DNA of 64,000 nucleotides from positions 1-64,000 of the forward strand of contig NZ_PNHQ01000010.1 of assembly GCF_002871935.1 (NCBI RefSeq), read 5' to 3'. The position numbers and the translations under genes were made by a program. The notes beneath the pieces are model-generated. The model saw only the letters and a program-made list of their open reading frames with translations, did no database searches and was not told the DNA's origin. The DNA comes from Aerococcus viridans. Lineage in GTDB: Bacteria; Bacillota; Bacilli; Lactobacillales; Aerococcaceae. Below, in pieces: positions 1 to 8,782 of this stretch (within the stretch, counting starts at the first letter, position 1; each line of letters begins with the position of its first letter).

Positions 1-72
1 AATCGAGTAGGAGGAATCTTTCGATTCCGACCTCTCACACCACCGTGCGTACGGTTCCGTACACGGCGGTTC
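1..72 (-). ncRNA. Group II intron domains V and VI
   Basis: On the minus strand, bases 72 to about 36 read GAACCGCCGTGTACGG, AACC, then GTACGCACGGTGG, a short hairpin of domain V type. It contains a CGC where most other classes have AGC, a feature reported for class C introns. Domain VI follows as a small GAAA-capped stem near bases 8-30 and a tail TCCTACTCGATT running into the window edge. Confidence 0.8.
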
Positions 73-1366
73 AATATTTTGCGTAAGCAGACTCTACTAA
101 TTGGTTTAAAGGCACTAAGCCCCAATGGTAGAGTCTTTTTGTTGAAAATGCCACGTGTAATTGTAGATTTATTGACAATCGCCAGTACTTCTTGCGTGAA
201 TATGCAATGCGTTTGGCAGAATCAGTATCAAGTCCATAGGACATTAATTTTCTAATGATTGTCTTTGGTCGTTTCCAACGTTTAAGAATAAGCTGTCTAA
301 TTCTGCGATGTAGCCATTGTTCTATCCTTTGGATGAAGGTTTTTATGAATCCCAGTCCAAAATAGTTAATCCAGCCTCGTGTAACTCGATTGATTTGTTG
401 TATAATTTCTTTGAACGTACCAGGTCTTTTGCGGCTAGTCAATCGTTTCAAAGTACGTTTGAATTTCTGCTTTGCCTGCTTGGTAGGGATAAAACGACAT
501 TGGCCATTCATTGTATGAATCAGACAGCTCAAGAACTTTAAATGGGTTGGCGACCCTACTTGACTCTTTGCTGTGTTCACAATGAGTTTTAAATCCTTTT
601 CGATAAACTTAGTGATACTTTCTAATACACGTTCTCCGGCTCGTTTTGATTTGATATAGATGACGAAGTCATCTGCGTATCTCACGAATCGATGTCCACG
701 TCTCGACAATTCTTTGTCCAATTCATGTAAGTAAATATTACTCAGTAGGGGAGAAAGTACCCCTCCTTGAGGTGCGCCTGTTTTACTTTCTACGAATTCG
801 CCAGACAGGTCTATAACACCTGCTAATAAGAACTTGCGAATGATTTTAATAATCATTTTATCTTGGATGAATTGTTCTAGGTAGTGTATAAGCTTATCGT
901 GATTTAGTTTGTCAAAACACTCTTTTAAATCACAGTCGACCACAAATTTATAGCCTTCTTCATAGTATTTCACACACTGTTTTAAGGCACTGTGCGTACC
1001 CTTTCCAGGACGGAAACCATGACTATTTTCCATGAAATGTGGGTCTATAAGTGGCTCGATTACTTGTCGTATAGCTTGTTGAATCACACGGTCTCTCACA
1101 ACTGGTATACCAAGTTTACGAACCTGCCCATTGGGTTTTGGTATCTCAACTCTTTTCACTGGTTGTGGTTTGTATGTGCCATCGAGAAGCTTACTTCTTA
1201 ACGGTACATAGTATTTATATATATGTTCTTCAATCTCTGCGACACTCATATTGTCGATGCCAGCTGCGCCTTTGTTATGTTTGACAGCTTTAATGGCATC
1301 GGCAATATTTCGTTTATCAACAACTTTTTCCATCAGTGATGGTTGCTTACGATACATTTCTTTCAT
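71..1366 (-). CDS. ltrA: Group II intron reverse transcriptase/maturase
   Basis: A 431-residue intron-encoded protein that reverse-transcribes the intron RNA during retrohoming and assists splicing. The RT domain occupies about residues 30-300, with the catalytic motif FVRYADDF near residue 230 and the palm signature GAPQGGVLSPLLSNIYL before it. A group-II-specific maturase (X) domain follows (about 300-400, with RGWINYFGLG). No HNH endonuclease domain follows, which agrees with a class C intron that primes from other 3' ends. The reading frame is intact and its stop codon touches the first bases of domain V. The ATG at 1366 is the natural start, just downstream of the 5' ribozyme part. Confidence 0.93.
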   Translation of the reverse strand: MKEMYRKQPSLMEKVVDKRNIADAIKAVKHNKGAAGIDNMSVAEIEEHIYKYYVPLRSKLLDGTYKPQPVKRVEIPKPNGQVRKLGIPVVRDRVIQQAIRQVIEPLIDPHFMENSHGFRPGKGTHSALKQCVKYYEEGYKFVVDCDLKECFDKLNHDKLIHYLEQFIQDKMIIKIIRKFLLAGVIDLSGEFVESKTGAPQGGVLSPLLSNIYLHELDKELSRRGHRFVRYADDFVIYIKSKRAGERVLESITKFIEKDLKLIVNTAKSQVGSPTHLKFLSCLIHTMNGQCRFIPTKQAKQKFKRTLKRLTSRKRPGTFKEIIQQINRVTRGWINYFGLGFIKTFIQRIEQWLHRRIRQLILKRWKRPKTIIRKLMSYGLDTDSAKRIAYSRKKYWRLSINLQLHVAFSTKRLYHWGLVPLNQLVESAYAKY

Positions 1367-1854
1367 TTCACCTAAAGTTTACTAGACACATTGACTGACT
1401 ACTTCAGTTCCACCTATCTCGTCAGTCACTTGCCAACCTATGGTTGTTTTCTGTCATATTCGTAAACCTTAACCTCCAATCTATAATTTGTATAAAATAT
1501 TGTTCAGTCCTTCGTGACATTGTCACTACTATGACCTCTGCTGACTTCTCACTATTCGTTGTTACTACTAAGCGCTAGTGAGATCTCCCCGGGTAAGAGC
1601 GCTAACTTTCCACTCATGTCACTGCCTCATTTACTGTATAGGACTTGTGCAGTATCGGACTTCACTTTGTTTGGCAAGCTCATCCATCCTAATTCAGCCT
1701 TCATATGAAATTTCTGTTCGTCAGTGCGAGTGTTTGCCTCCGGCTTCCTTCAGATTCCACCTCGCGATGGACACCCTTGCCATTAGCTAACAGTTCCTAC
1801 TGCCAGGCCTGTAGTGGACTTTCACCACCAAGTTAGCGCCCATGCCGGGCGCAC
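1367..1854 (-). ncRNA. 5' part of the group II ribozyme (domains I to IV)
   Basis: The 488 bases between the intron 5' boundary and the maturase start carry no credible minus-strand gene, and the plus-strand ORF here has no ribosome binding site. They are expected to fold into domain I (exon-binding sites) and domains II-III, with the maturase in domain IV. I assign this from position and the conserved 5' sequence; I did not fold the individual helices. Confidence 0.75.
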
Positions 1855-1857
1855 CAG

Positions 1858-1897
1858 AAAAAGAGGCTAGGACAAAAATATCCCAGCCTCTTTTTGT
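1858..1897 (-). terminator. Intrinsic terminator that served as intron target
   Basis: Stem AAAAAGAGGCT with its complement AGCCTCTTTTT around a loop containing ACAAAAATAT. It has T-runs on both sides and can work in both directions. It is the second of two tandem terminators after the oxidoreductase operon, and the intron 5' end lies 3 bp beyond it. A closely related hairpin is at 36748-36777. Confidence 0.85.
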
Positions 1898-1917
1898 TCT
1901 AAAAAATATGACACATA

Positions 1918-1957
1918 TAAAAGGAGCTATGAAATTGACTTCACAGCTCCCTTTTAA
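1918..1957 (-). terminator. Terminator of the oxidoreductase operon
   Basis: On the minus strand AAAAGGGAGCTGTGAA pairs with TTCATAGCTCCTTTT, ending in a T-run, 9 bp after the stop codon of the last operon gene. Confidence 0.85.
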
Positions 1958-1965
1958 ATGGCGTT

Positions 1966-3057
1966 TTATTTTTCTAATTCAATGACTTCTGCTTGTTCTT
2001 GGGCTAATAAGCATAGTTCTTGCGCTTTAAAGATATGCTCTTGTGTCATCGCCGTTTCTGTCCCATTTAGTGAGTCTAAGATGATTTGGCCAAAGAATGG
2101 GAAGCCTACTTGGCCAGTGACTTGGTAATGCGCTTCGCCATCTTTATTGACTAAGAAAACATGGTCTTTTTCGTCTGATTCAGCAACATCAATATATTTG
2201 CGTAGTTCAATTGTGCCTTCAGTACCCGTAATAAAGGTACGACCATCACCCCATGTACCTAAACCATCTGGTGTAAACCAATCGACTTTAAAGAAGAAAG
2301 TCGCCCCATTCTCACCAATTAAAGTGGCATCACCATAATCCTCTAACTCAGGTTTGTCTGGGTTATTGTAATTTGCTACTTTTGAAGCAACAACTCTAGC
2401 ATCCGTATTCCCCGTATAGTATAGGAATTGTTCGATTTGGTGCGACCCAATATCTGTTAAAATCCCACCGTATTGCTCTTTATTGAAGAACCAATCTGGA
2501 CGAGCATCCTTATCTAAGCGGTGTGGACCAAAACCTGTTACTTGAATAACACGACCAATTTTACCTTCTTCAATTAATTGGCCAGCTAAAATAGCTGCTT
2601 CAACGTGAATACGTTCTGAGAAGTACACGAAATAGCGACGACCTGTTTCAGCGACAACTTTTTTCGTTTCTTCTAATTGTGCTAAGGAAGTAAAACCTGT
2701 TTTATCTGTAAAGTAATCTTTACCAGATTTCATGACTTTATTGCCTAATGCTGACCGTAAGTTGGGTACTGCTGCTGCTGCAACCATATGAATGGATTCA
2801 TCAGATAGAATTTCGTCCAGGGATTCAGCAACCTCAACCTCAGGGAATTGTTCAACATAAGCCGCTACTTTTTCTGGATCAGCGTCATATACATATTTAA
2901 TTGTGGCACCAGCTTCGATTAAACCATTTGACATACCATTAATGTGGCCGTGATCTAAAGCAGTTACCCCCACATTAAATTCACCGGGTTCAACTACTAA
3001 ATTCACTTTACCTTTCGGCGCGTAATTCATACCGTCTTGATTTACCAAGTTACTCAC
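1966..3057 (-). CDS. Gfo/Idh/MocA family oxidoreductase (last gene of the operon)
   Basis: A 363-residue NAD(P)-dependent sugar or polyol dehydrogenase of the Gfo/Idh/MocA family. The N-terminal part is Rossmann-like (about 20-150). The usual catalytic EKP is replaced by DKTG near residue 120, keeping the lysine. The second-domain signature GGILTDIGSHQIEQFLYYTG carries the expected Asp and His. It is the most divergent of the three paralogues here, starting with about 20 extra residues and lacking a clean GxGxxG. It is the last gene before two terminators, 48 bp after the TIM-barrel gene. Substrate unknown; the missing EKP consensus may mean a changed substrate or activity. Confidence 0.85.
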   Translation of the reverse strand: MSNLVNQDGMNYAPKGKVNLVVEPGEFNVGVTALDHGHINGMSNGLIEAGATIKYVYDADPEKVAAYVEQFPEVEVAESLDEILSDESIHMVAAAAVPNLRSALGNKVMKSGKDYFTDKTGFTSLAQLEETKKVVAETGRRYFVYFSERIHVEAAILAGQLIEEGKIGRVIQVTGFGPHRLDKDARPDWFFNKEQYGGILTDIGSHQIEQFLYYTGNTDARVVASKVANYNNPDKPELEDYGDATLIGENGATFFFKVDWFTPDGLGTWGDGRTFITGTEGTIELRKYIDVAESDEKDHVFLVNKDGEAHYQVTGQVGFPFFGQIILDSLNGTETAMTQEHIFKAQELCLLAQEQAEVIELEK

Positions 3058-3105
3058 TCCTTAAAATGTTTGTTTGCTTGAAGTTTGCAAGGCTTTTTCT
3101 AATGA

Positions 3106-3960
3106 TTAGAATAAATCATTATAGTTATTGTCTACCAACCACTTATAGGAATCAGTTAATGAATCAAATGGGTCACGGCCGTAAGTATCGTCTTGCTCAA
3201 CTAATAAGTAACGAGCGCCGGCATCAATAGCTGCTTGAATGATCGTTGGTAAATCTAATGAACCTTGGCCTAGTTCTGCAAATTCTACGTTGTTGTAGAA
3301 GTATTTACTGAATTCATCCATTTCGCCTTTGAATAATCCTTCGATGGCGGATTCTGGGATTGGGTTTACGCGGTAGTCTTTTAAGTGTACTAAGTCTACA
3401 CGACCTTTGTATTGGTTTAAAATGTCGACTGGGTTACCACCACCACGTTGTACCCAATGAATATCTAGTTCGAAACCTAGTTCTGGTGCTTCTTCAGCAA
3501 TGATGTCTAGTAAATATTTGCCATCATATTTCACGAATTCAATATGGTGGTTATGGTAGTACAATTTGATGCCATCTGCTTTTAAACGTTTTGCATATTC
3601 ATTCGCTTTGGCACTGAATTCTTTCACCTTTTCTAGAGATGACATGTAGTTTAATGGCAACATACCAATACGTAATAAGTCGGTATCAACTGCCTTACAG
3701 TCAGCAACAATCTTATCGTAGTCGGTTGTTAAACTTTCTCCACCCTCTGTTTGTGGTTCTAATGAAGCTGACATTGAGGCAATTTCCATGTCAAAGTCTT
3801 GGCAAGCTTGCACCAATGCTTGAATATTTTCTGGACTGGTTTCAATTTGTGAAATCTCTACTGATTTATAGCCAATTCCTGCTAGACGTTTCATTGTGTC
3901 ATATGCATTTTCGTTGAATGCATCTTTTACTGTCATCCCTTGTACACCTAATTTAACCAT
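3106..3960 (-). CDS. Sugar phosphate isomerase/epimerase family TIM barrel
   Basis: A 284-residue protein of the xylose-isomerase-like TIM-barrel superfamily (IolE/IolI/epimerase group). Metal-ligand motifs are visible in order: an SVEISQIET strand near residue 35, YYHNHHIEF near 135, ELDIHWVQRGG near 165, HLKDY near 190 and LVEQDD near 255. Members isomerise, epimerise, dehydrate or eliminate on keto-sugars. Its ATG overlaps the stop codon of the upstream oxidoreductase (ATGGTTAA), so the two are probably translationally coupled. An isomerase or lyase acting on a keto-sugar made by a neighbouring dehydrogenase is the natural inference; the substrate is not identifiable. Confidence 0.85.
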   Translation of the reverse strand: MVKLGVQGMTVKDAFNENAYDTMKRLAGIGYKSVEISQIETSPENIQALVQACQDFDMEIASMSASLEPQTEGGESLTTDYDKIVADCKAVDTDLLRIGMLPLNYMSSLEKVKEFSAKANEYAKRLKADGIKLYYHNHHIEFVKYDGKYLLDIIAEEAPELGFELDIHWVQRGGGNPVDILNQYKGRVDLVHLKDYRVNPIPESAIEGLFKGEMDEFSKYFYNNVEFAELGQGSLDLPTIIQAAIDAGARYLLVEQDDTYGRDPFDSLTDSYKWLVDNNYNDLF

Positions 3961-4963
3961 TTAAGAAGGCCTCCTTATAAATTCGTTTATTTTCTTTACT
4001 TGAACGTTTCATAGCGTCAATCATTTCCATTGTTGGCAGTGCATCCGCTACTGAACAATAATCGTTTGTATCTTCGTTAACTGCTTTATAGAACTGTTCC
4101 ATACAATCTTGATGGCCGGGACCATAGTAGATTTTTGAATCAGGCAGTTTAGCATCTTCTGCTAGACATTTCCATTCATCGTTAAACAACTTATTGTCCT
4201 TTATGGTATAACGAGACTGTTTGGTCACAACCTGCAACTCAACTGAATCGTTACCATAGTAAGCATTGGTCGCATAGAAAAGGCCGTGTGCCCCTTTTTC
4301 GAAGGTAAAATTGGCATTGGCTGAATCTTCAACTTCAATATCATAATCTAAAATATTATGGACTGAAGCCCGTACATCAACCCACTGATCATCAATGACA
4401 TAGTGGAGCAGGTCGAGTGTATGAATTGACTGGTTGATGATTGTCCCAGAGCCAGCCTCTTCAATCGTTCCTCGCCAAGGTTTCTCCTCATAGTATTCTT
4501 CTCCTCGGTACCAGGCAACCAACCCTTTAACCGCTACAATATCTGTCGTATCCTCCTCTTGAAGGATACGTTTCAACTCAATGACTGAGGCATTTAATCG
4601 ATTTTGAAAGCAAATAGCTACCTTAGCACCATTATTTAATGCTTTTAAGTCATCTACTAAGGCCTGTGACCGTTGATAATTCACTGTCACGGGTTTCTCA
4701 CATAGGACATGGATGCCTCTTTTGGCTACTTCTAGGGTCACTGTATCGTGTAAGTAATGCGGTAAGCAGACATGTACGACATCCAGTTCTTCATGGTCCA
4801 ACATCTCTTGATAATCCGTATAAAAAGGGGTATCTCCCGCGATGGTTGACTTACTAGGATCAATATCACAAACCGCTACTAATTCAGCCATGTCTGATTG
4901 GATAATCCCGCGTAAATGGACGATAGATACCGTCCCCAACCCTATTACAGCTACTCTTAACAT
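3953..4963 (-). CDS. Gfo/Idh/MocA family oxidoreductase (middle gene)
   Basis: A 336-residue dehydrogenase with a classical N-terminal Rossmann motif (VIGLGTVSIVHLRG), the EKP catalytic motif (HVLCEKPVTV, near residue 95) and the substrate-domain signature GSGTIINQSIHTLDLLHYV near residue 180. All catalytic features look intact. It follows the first oxidoreductase by 20 bp and overlaps the TIM-barrel gene by 8 bp. Close family members act on inositols, glucose, glucosides or N-acetyl sugars; nothing here separates these options. Confidence 0.88.
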   Translation of the reverse strand: MLRVAVIGLGTVSIVHLRGIIQSDMAELVAVCDIDPSKSTIAGDTPFYTDYQEMLDHEELDVVHVCLPHYLHDTVTLEVAKRGIHVLCEKPVTVNYQRSQALVDDLKALNNGAKVAICFQNRLNASVIELKRILQEEDTTDIVAVKGLVAWYRGEEYYEEKPWRGTIEEAGSGTIINQSIHTLDLLHYVIDDQWVDVRASVHNILDYDIEVEDSANANFTFEKGAHGLFYATNAYYGNDSVELQVVTKQSRYTIKDNKLFNDEWKCLAEDAKLPDSKIYYGPGHQDCMEQFYKAVNEDTNDYCSVADALPTMEMIDAMKRSSKENKRIYKEAFLNG

Positions 4964-4983
4964 GAAATACAGTCCCTTCTATC

Positions 4984-6156
4984 TTATGAGCGGGTTTCGA
5001 ATTTGCCTTCTTCAGCAATTCGTTCATTTAGCAATGCTAAGTATTGGTCATCATCAAATTCTGGTATGGATACTTTTTCACCAGTCCAGCTTGATAAATG
5101 GATAGCATTAGCTAAGCGTACCCCATTGATTCCTTCTTGACCATCTGCAATTAAGGGTGTGCCGTTTAAGATATGTTGCGCGAAGTTTTCAAGAACACCT
5201 GAGTGTTGTTGACCCCAAACGTTTTCTTCTTCAATGACTTCAACATCATATAATGTTTCAAATGGTAATTGACCAGTCATTAATTTGACGACACCATCAA
5301 CATCCATATTTTGATTAATCGCCGTTTCAGACTCTTTCAACCGGTAAACTGTTGCAGTAGCTGATTTATCAACCACAATCATCCCTTTGTCACCAACAAT
5401 TTCTAACCTGTCTGAACCGATGATTTCATTTGTAGATGTGACGAATACGCCAGTAGCCCCATTTTCATATTCAAAAATGGCATGTACTTGATCTTCAACG
5501 GCAATATCACGTTGGTAACCGTATTGCACACGAGAAGTCACCGCTTCTGGTACACCTGTTAACCATTGGATTAAGTCAAGTTGGTGTGGCGCTTGATTAA
5601 CTAGGACACCACCGCCTTCACCACCCCATGTAGCACGCCATTCAGATTGGTCATAGTAGGCTTGTGGACGCCACCAAGTCGTAATAATCCAGTTAACACG
5701 ACGAATATCTCCAATTTCTTGATTATCTAAAATTGTTTTCAATTTTTGATATAGGGGATTGTTACGTTGGTTAAACATAATTGCATAAGTAGCATCCACT
5801 GTTTTAGCATATTCATTCAACTCTTTTACATGCTTTGTGTAAACACCGGCAGGTTTTTCATTTAATACATGAATACCTTTAGATAAGGCATATGTTGCCA
5901 TTTCAGGGTGTAAGTAATGAGGCACAGTTGTCACAACTGCGTCTACTTGTCCAGAATCAATCATCGCTTGATAGTCATCAAACAATTGTACATTTGGATA
6001 TAATTCGGCCACTTTTTCACGTTTTGCAGGGTCAATATCTGCTAACGCGACAAATGCCATACTTGGCACCATGCCATCAGTAATAAATTTTGCATACATA
6101 GATCCTTGATTACCAAATCCGATGATACCAAAACGAATTTTGTTTTCTGTTGCCAT
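4984..6156 (-). CDS. Gfo/Idh/MocA family oxidoreductase (first gene)
   Basis: A 390-residue dehydrogenase, the first structural gene after the AraC regulator. The NAD-binding motif GIIGFGNQGSMYAKF is near residue 10, the catalytic HVLNEKPAGVY near residue 98 and GGGVLVNQAPHQLDLIQWLTG near residue 190. The C-terminal extension past residue 350 is typical of glucoside- or inositol-type members. The ATG at 6156 is preceded by a strong AAGGAGG. A CcpA-type operator (6187-6200) lies just upstream, between this gene and the regulator. Confidence 0.88.
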   Translation of the reverse strand: MATENKIRFGIIGFGNQGSMYAKFITDGMVPSMAFVALADIDPAKREKVAELYPNVQLFDDYQAMIDSGQVDAVVTTVPHYLHPEMATYALSKGIHVLNEKPAGVYTKHVKELNEYAKTVDATYAIMFNQRNNPLYQKLKTILDNQEIGDIRRVNWIITTWWRPQAYYDQSEWRATWGGEGGGVLVNQAPHQLDLIQWLTGVPEAVTSRVQYGYQRDIAVEDQVHAIFEYENGATGVFVTSTNEIIGSDRLEIVGDKGMIVVDKSATATVYRLKESETAINQNMDVDGVVKLMTGQLPFETLYDVEVIEEENVWGQQHSGVLENFAQHILNGTPLIADGQEGINGVRLANAIHLSSWTGEKVSIPEFDDDQYLALLNERIAEEGKFETRS

Positions 6157-6186
6157 AAAAAATTATCCTCCTTTGCCCCTTTAAAA

Positions 6187-6200
6187 AGGTAGCGTTTACA
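6187..6200 (-). promoter_or_regulatory. cre (CcpA) site between the regulator and the oxidoreductases
   Basis: On the minus strand TGTAAACGCTACCT matches the consensus TGWAANCGNTNWCA at 13 of 14 positions. It lies about 30 bp upstream of the first oxidoreductase start, so catabolite repression of the cluster is likely. A TATAAA-like -10 overlaps the region but no good -35 is visible. Confidence 0.6.
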
Positions 6201-6213
6201 TTTATATTCAAAT

Positions 6214-7074
6214 TTATAGGTATTGATCCAACTGACTTGATGCATCTGACGTATGAAATGACTTCCGATATTGAGCAGGTGTCTTTCCTACATGTTTCTT
6301 GAAAAAGCGTGAAAAATGGGCATTTGATTCAAAACCAGCATCTTTCGCAATTTCATTAATCTGTAGATCCCTACGCAAACGTAATGAAAACATGGCTTGC
6401 GATAAACGATAAGACATTAAAAATGTCATAACCGTCATACCTGTAACTTCTTTAAAAACATGCGATAGATAAGACGGACTAAGATTTGTTTCCTTAGCAA
6501 TCGTCGCAATATCGATCTTGTCTTTAAAATGCAAGGTCATATACCGAGCAATCGATTCAGCATGGGTAATTTTAATGTCCCTTTGACTTTCAATTTTAGC
6601 TGTTTCAAGATTGCTAGAGTCAATTTCCATCAGTATTTGAGTCAAAAGCAAAAGTGATTGGCTTTGCACAAAAGTTTTGTCATCTCGTTTTGAAATACGG
6701 TCTAGGTCAGCTAAATAGCTTTTAACCCGTTGTCTATCTGCCACACTTTCCAATCGATACATATAACCTTGCTCTTTAGAAAACATATCTAGGATTGCTT
6801 CTTGATTTAGACTAGTTAAAACAGGTTCAATATCCGCTCTATCGAAATGAACAACTGTCCGCTTATATGGCCCACTCTCATCACTAACAAAGGCTTTATG
6901 AAGCGTCATCCCATCTATCAGTACAATGTCATCTGGCTGCAACTCTAAAAATTGATCACCGATTTGGAAGGTACATTCTCCTTCCAACAGCATATACAAT
7001 TCAAATGTAGCATGTGTGTGAAAGGCAAGTTGGTTTCTCCCTTCCTGAATTTCATAACCGATTCCTACTGTCAT
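6214..7074 (-). CDS. AraC family transcriptional regulator with cupin sensor domain
   Basis: A 286-residue regulator. The N-terminal cupin-type ligand-binding domain (about 10-90) contains HTHATFELYMLLEG and the conserved PDDIVLIDG turn. The C-terminal AraC double helix-turn-helix (about 185-280) contains TNLSPSYLSHVFKEVTG and AGFESNAHFSRFFKKHVGKTP. The start at 7074 has GAAGGAGTG upstream. It heads the three-dehydrogenase cluster in the same direction, 57 bp before it, and is probably its sugar-responsive activator. No transporter or kinase lies in the cluster, so uptake must be encoded elsewhere or left of the window. Confidence 0.88.
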   Translation of the reverse strand: MTVGIGYEIQEGRNQLAFHTHATFELYMLLEGECTFQIGDQFLELQPDDIVLIDGMTLHKAFVSDESGPYKRTVVHFDRADIEPVLTSLNQEAILDMFSKEQGYMYRLESVADRQRVKSYLADLDRISKRDDKTFVQSQSLLLLTQILMEIDSSNLETAKIESQRDIKITHAESIARYMTLHFKDKIDIATIAKETNLSPSYLSHVFKEVTGMTVMTFLMSYRLSQAMFSLRLRRDLQINEIAKDAGFESNAHFSRFFKKHVGKTPAQYRKSFHTSDASSQLDQYL

Positions 7075-7111
7075 TTGTGCACTCCTTCACTTCATAATCC
7101 TATTATATATA

Positions 7112-7125
7112 AGAAAGCGCTTTTA
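7112..7125 (-). promoter_or_regulatory. cre-like site in the AraC gene promoter
   Basis: On the plus strand AGAAAGCGCTTTTA keeps the palindromic AAAGCGCTTT core. It lies directly upstream of a TATAAT-like -10 (about 7102-7107) for the regulator gene, a position where binding would block the polymerase. The -35 is poor. Confidence 0.5.
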
Positions 7126-7287
7126 TTCATTGCATGGATATGCTTGAATTGACCAATCAATTGACTGAAACTGCTTTCGAGTCTATTAAAACACAAATTT
7201 TGCAAGATCACAATGTAAGGCTCCTAATTTATTTCCTCATGCGACATCAAGAGTATCTTGATATGCTGCAATGTTATTGAATATAAA

Positions 7288-7326
7288 AATAACCCCGCGT
7301 AAGTTAAACCTTACACGGGGTTTTCT
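7288..7326 (-). terminator. Terminator of the pdh operon
   Basis: Minus strand: AACCCCGTGTAAGG, loop TTTAA, CTTACGCGGGGTT, then a T-rich tail, about 35 bp downstream of lpdA. The rest of the 288-base gap up to the AraC gene holds only that gene's promoter region. Confidence 0.85.
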
Positions 7327-7362
7327 CGTCTGAATATTCAATTTGTAACATATTGACAGGGA

Positions 7363-8775
7363 TTACATGTGAATTGGCAGACCCAATAATCCTTCAGCTG
7401 CATCCATTACAGCTTCTGATAATGTAGGGTGACCATGAATTGTTAAAGCGATATCTTCTGCGTTCATGCCAGCTTCGATGGCTAATCCAACTTCAGCCAT
7501 CACGTCTGATGCTGAAACACCAACCATTTGTGCACCGACTAATACATCATCTTCTTTAGTAGCTACTAAACGAATGAAACCTTGACCAGCATTTAATGAT
7601 AATGCACGACCATTACCAGCTAATGGGAATTTCACAGTTTTTACATCTAAACCTTGCTCTTTTGCTTCTTTTTCAGTTAAACCGTAAGATGCTAATTCAG
7701 GCGTAGTGTAAGCTACAGATGGCATTACTTTGTAGTCAATAGCTGCTGGTTTACCAGAGATTGCTTCTGCTGCAATCTTACCTTCATAAGATGCTTTATG
7801 TGCTAATGCAGCGCCTGGCGTAATATCACCAATTGCAAAGAAGTTTTTCACTGAAGTGCGACCTTGGTTGTCAACTTTTACTAAACCACGATCTGTTAAT
7901 TCAACACCTACAGCTTCTAAACCTAAGTCTTCTGTATTGGCACGGCGACCTACAGATACTAATACGTAGTCAGCAGTGATTTCTTTTGCTTCACCTTTCA
8001 CTTCGTATTTAACCGTTACTGAATCACCATTGTCTACAGCTTCTTTAGCCATAGCGTTAACTGCTGTTTCGATACCGATGTTTTTCATTTCTTTCTCTAC
8101 AACTTTTACCATATCTTTTTCAAATGTTGGTAATAATTGTGGAGAGCCTTCTAAGATAGTTACCTTAGAACCTAGGTTAGCGTATGCCATACCTAATTCA
8201 GATCCGATAACTCCTCCACCGATAACAACTAAGCTTTCAGGTACTTCTTCAAAGTTTAAAGCACCAGTTGAATCTACTACGCGGCCACCAAATTTGAATC
8301 CTGGGATTTCAATTGGTGTAGATCCAGTTGCAACGATAGCATTGTTGAATGAGTATAATTGATGAGAGTCATCTGCACCCATTACAGTCAATTCATTTTC
8401 GTTGTTGAAGTACGCTTCACCACGGATGATTTCAACTTTATTCTTCTTAAGTAACATTTCAACACCAGAAGTTAAAGTATTCACCACAGTATTGTTCTTC
8501 CAGTCTTGTGTTTTTTTGAAGTCTAACTTAACGTCACTAGAAGTTACACCAAAGACAGCATCGCCACCTTTAGCATTATGGTAAGCATGACCTGCTTGGA
8601 TCAAGGCTTTAGATGGAATACATCCAACGTTTAAGCAAACACCACCAATGAACTCACGTTCAATGATAGCTACTTTTTGACCCATTTGTGCGGCACGGAT
8701 GGCAGCTACATAGCCACCAGGTCCAGAACCAATTACAACTGTATCTAATTCAATTGCGAATGCGCCTACTACCAT
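7363..8775 (-). CDS. lpdA: Dihydrolipoyl dehydrogenase (E3 of pyruvate dehydrogenase)
   Basis: A 470-residue flavoprotein that reoxidises dihydrolipoamide on E2 with NAD+. Visible motifs: FAD-binding [15 protein letters not shown] near residue 18, redox disulfide [15 protein letters not shown] near residue 45, NAD-binding [12 protein letters not shown] near residue 182, the second FAD motif FAIGDITPG near residue 315 and the C-terminal catalytic His-Glu in HGHPTLSEA near residue 448. Length is normal. It is the last gene of pdhABCD, 7 bp after E2, with GGAAGGATGA before the ATG. Confidence 0.96.
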   Translation of the reverse strand: MVVGAFAIELDTVVIGSGPGGYVAAIRAAQMGQKVAIIEREFIGGVCLNVGCIPSKALIQAGHAYHNAKGGDAVFGVTSSDVKLDFKKTQDWKNNTVVNTLTSGVEMLLKKNKVEIIRGEAYFNNENELTVMGADDSHQLYSFNNAIVATGSTPIEIPGFKFGGRVVDSTGALNFEEVPESLVVIGGGVIGSELGMAYANLGSKVTILEGSPQLLPTFEKDMVKVVEKEMKNIGIETAVNAMAKEAVDNGDSVTVKYEVKGEAKEITADYVLVSVGRRANTEDLGLEAVGVELTDRGLVKVDNQGRTSVKNFFAIGDITPGAALAHKASYEGKIAAEAISGKPAAIDYKVMPSVAYTTPELASYGLTEKEAKEQGLDVKTVKFPLAGNGRALSLNAGQGFIRLVATKEDDVLVGAQMVGVSASDVMAEVGLAIEAGMNAEDIALTIHGHPTLSEAVMDAAEGLLGLPIHM

Positions 8776-8782
8776 TCTAAAA

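Larger units (their letters stand above)
1..1854 (-). mobile_element. Group II intron, probably class C, 3' end at the window edge
   Basis: On the minus strand the element opens at 1854 with GTGCGCCCGGCATGGGC, a typical group II 5' end. Structured non-coding RNA follows (domains I-IV), then the maturase ORF (71-1366), then domain V (about 36-72) and domain VI (about 1-31, a GGAATC/GATTCC stem with a GAAA loop). The 5' end lies just past an intrinsic terminator hairpin (1858-1897), the usual target of class C introns, and the maturase has no endonuclease domain. The exact 3' splice site cannot be fixed; it falls within the first few bases or just outside the window. Confidence 0.88.

Noticed and set aside
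1578..1790. 70-codon plus-strand ORF in the intron
   Set aside because: It lies in the folded 5' ribozyme part, has no Shine-Dalgarno and no recognisable protein features.
7976..8362. 128-codon plus-strand ORF inside lpdA
   Set aside because: An antisense shadow of a gene with full family motifs; no start signal.
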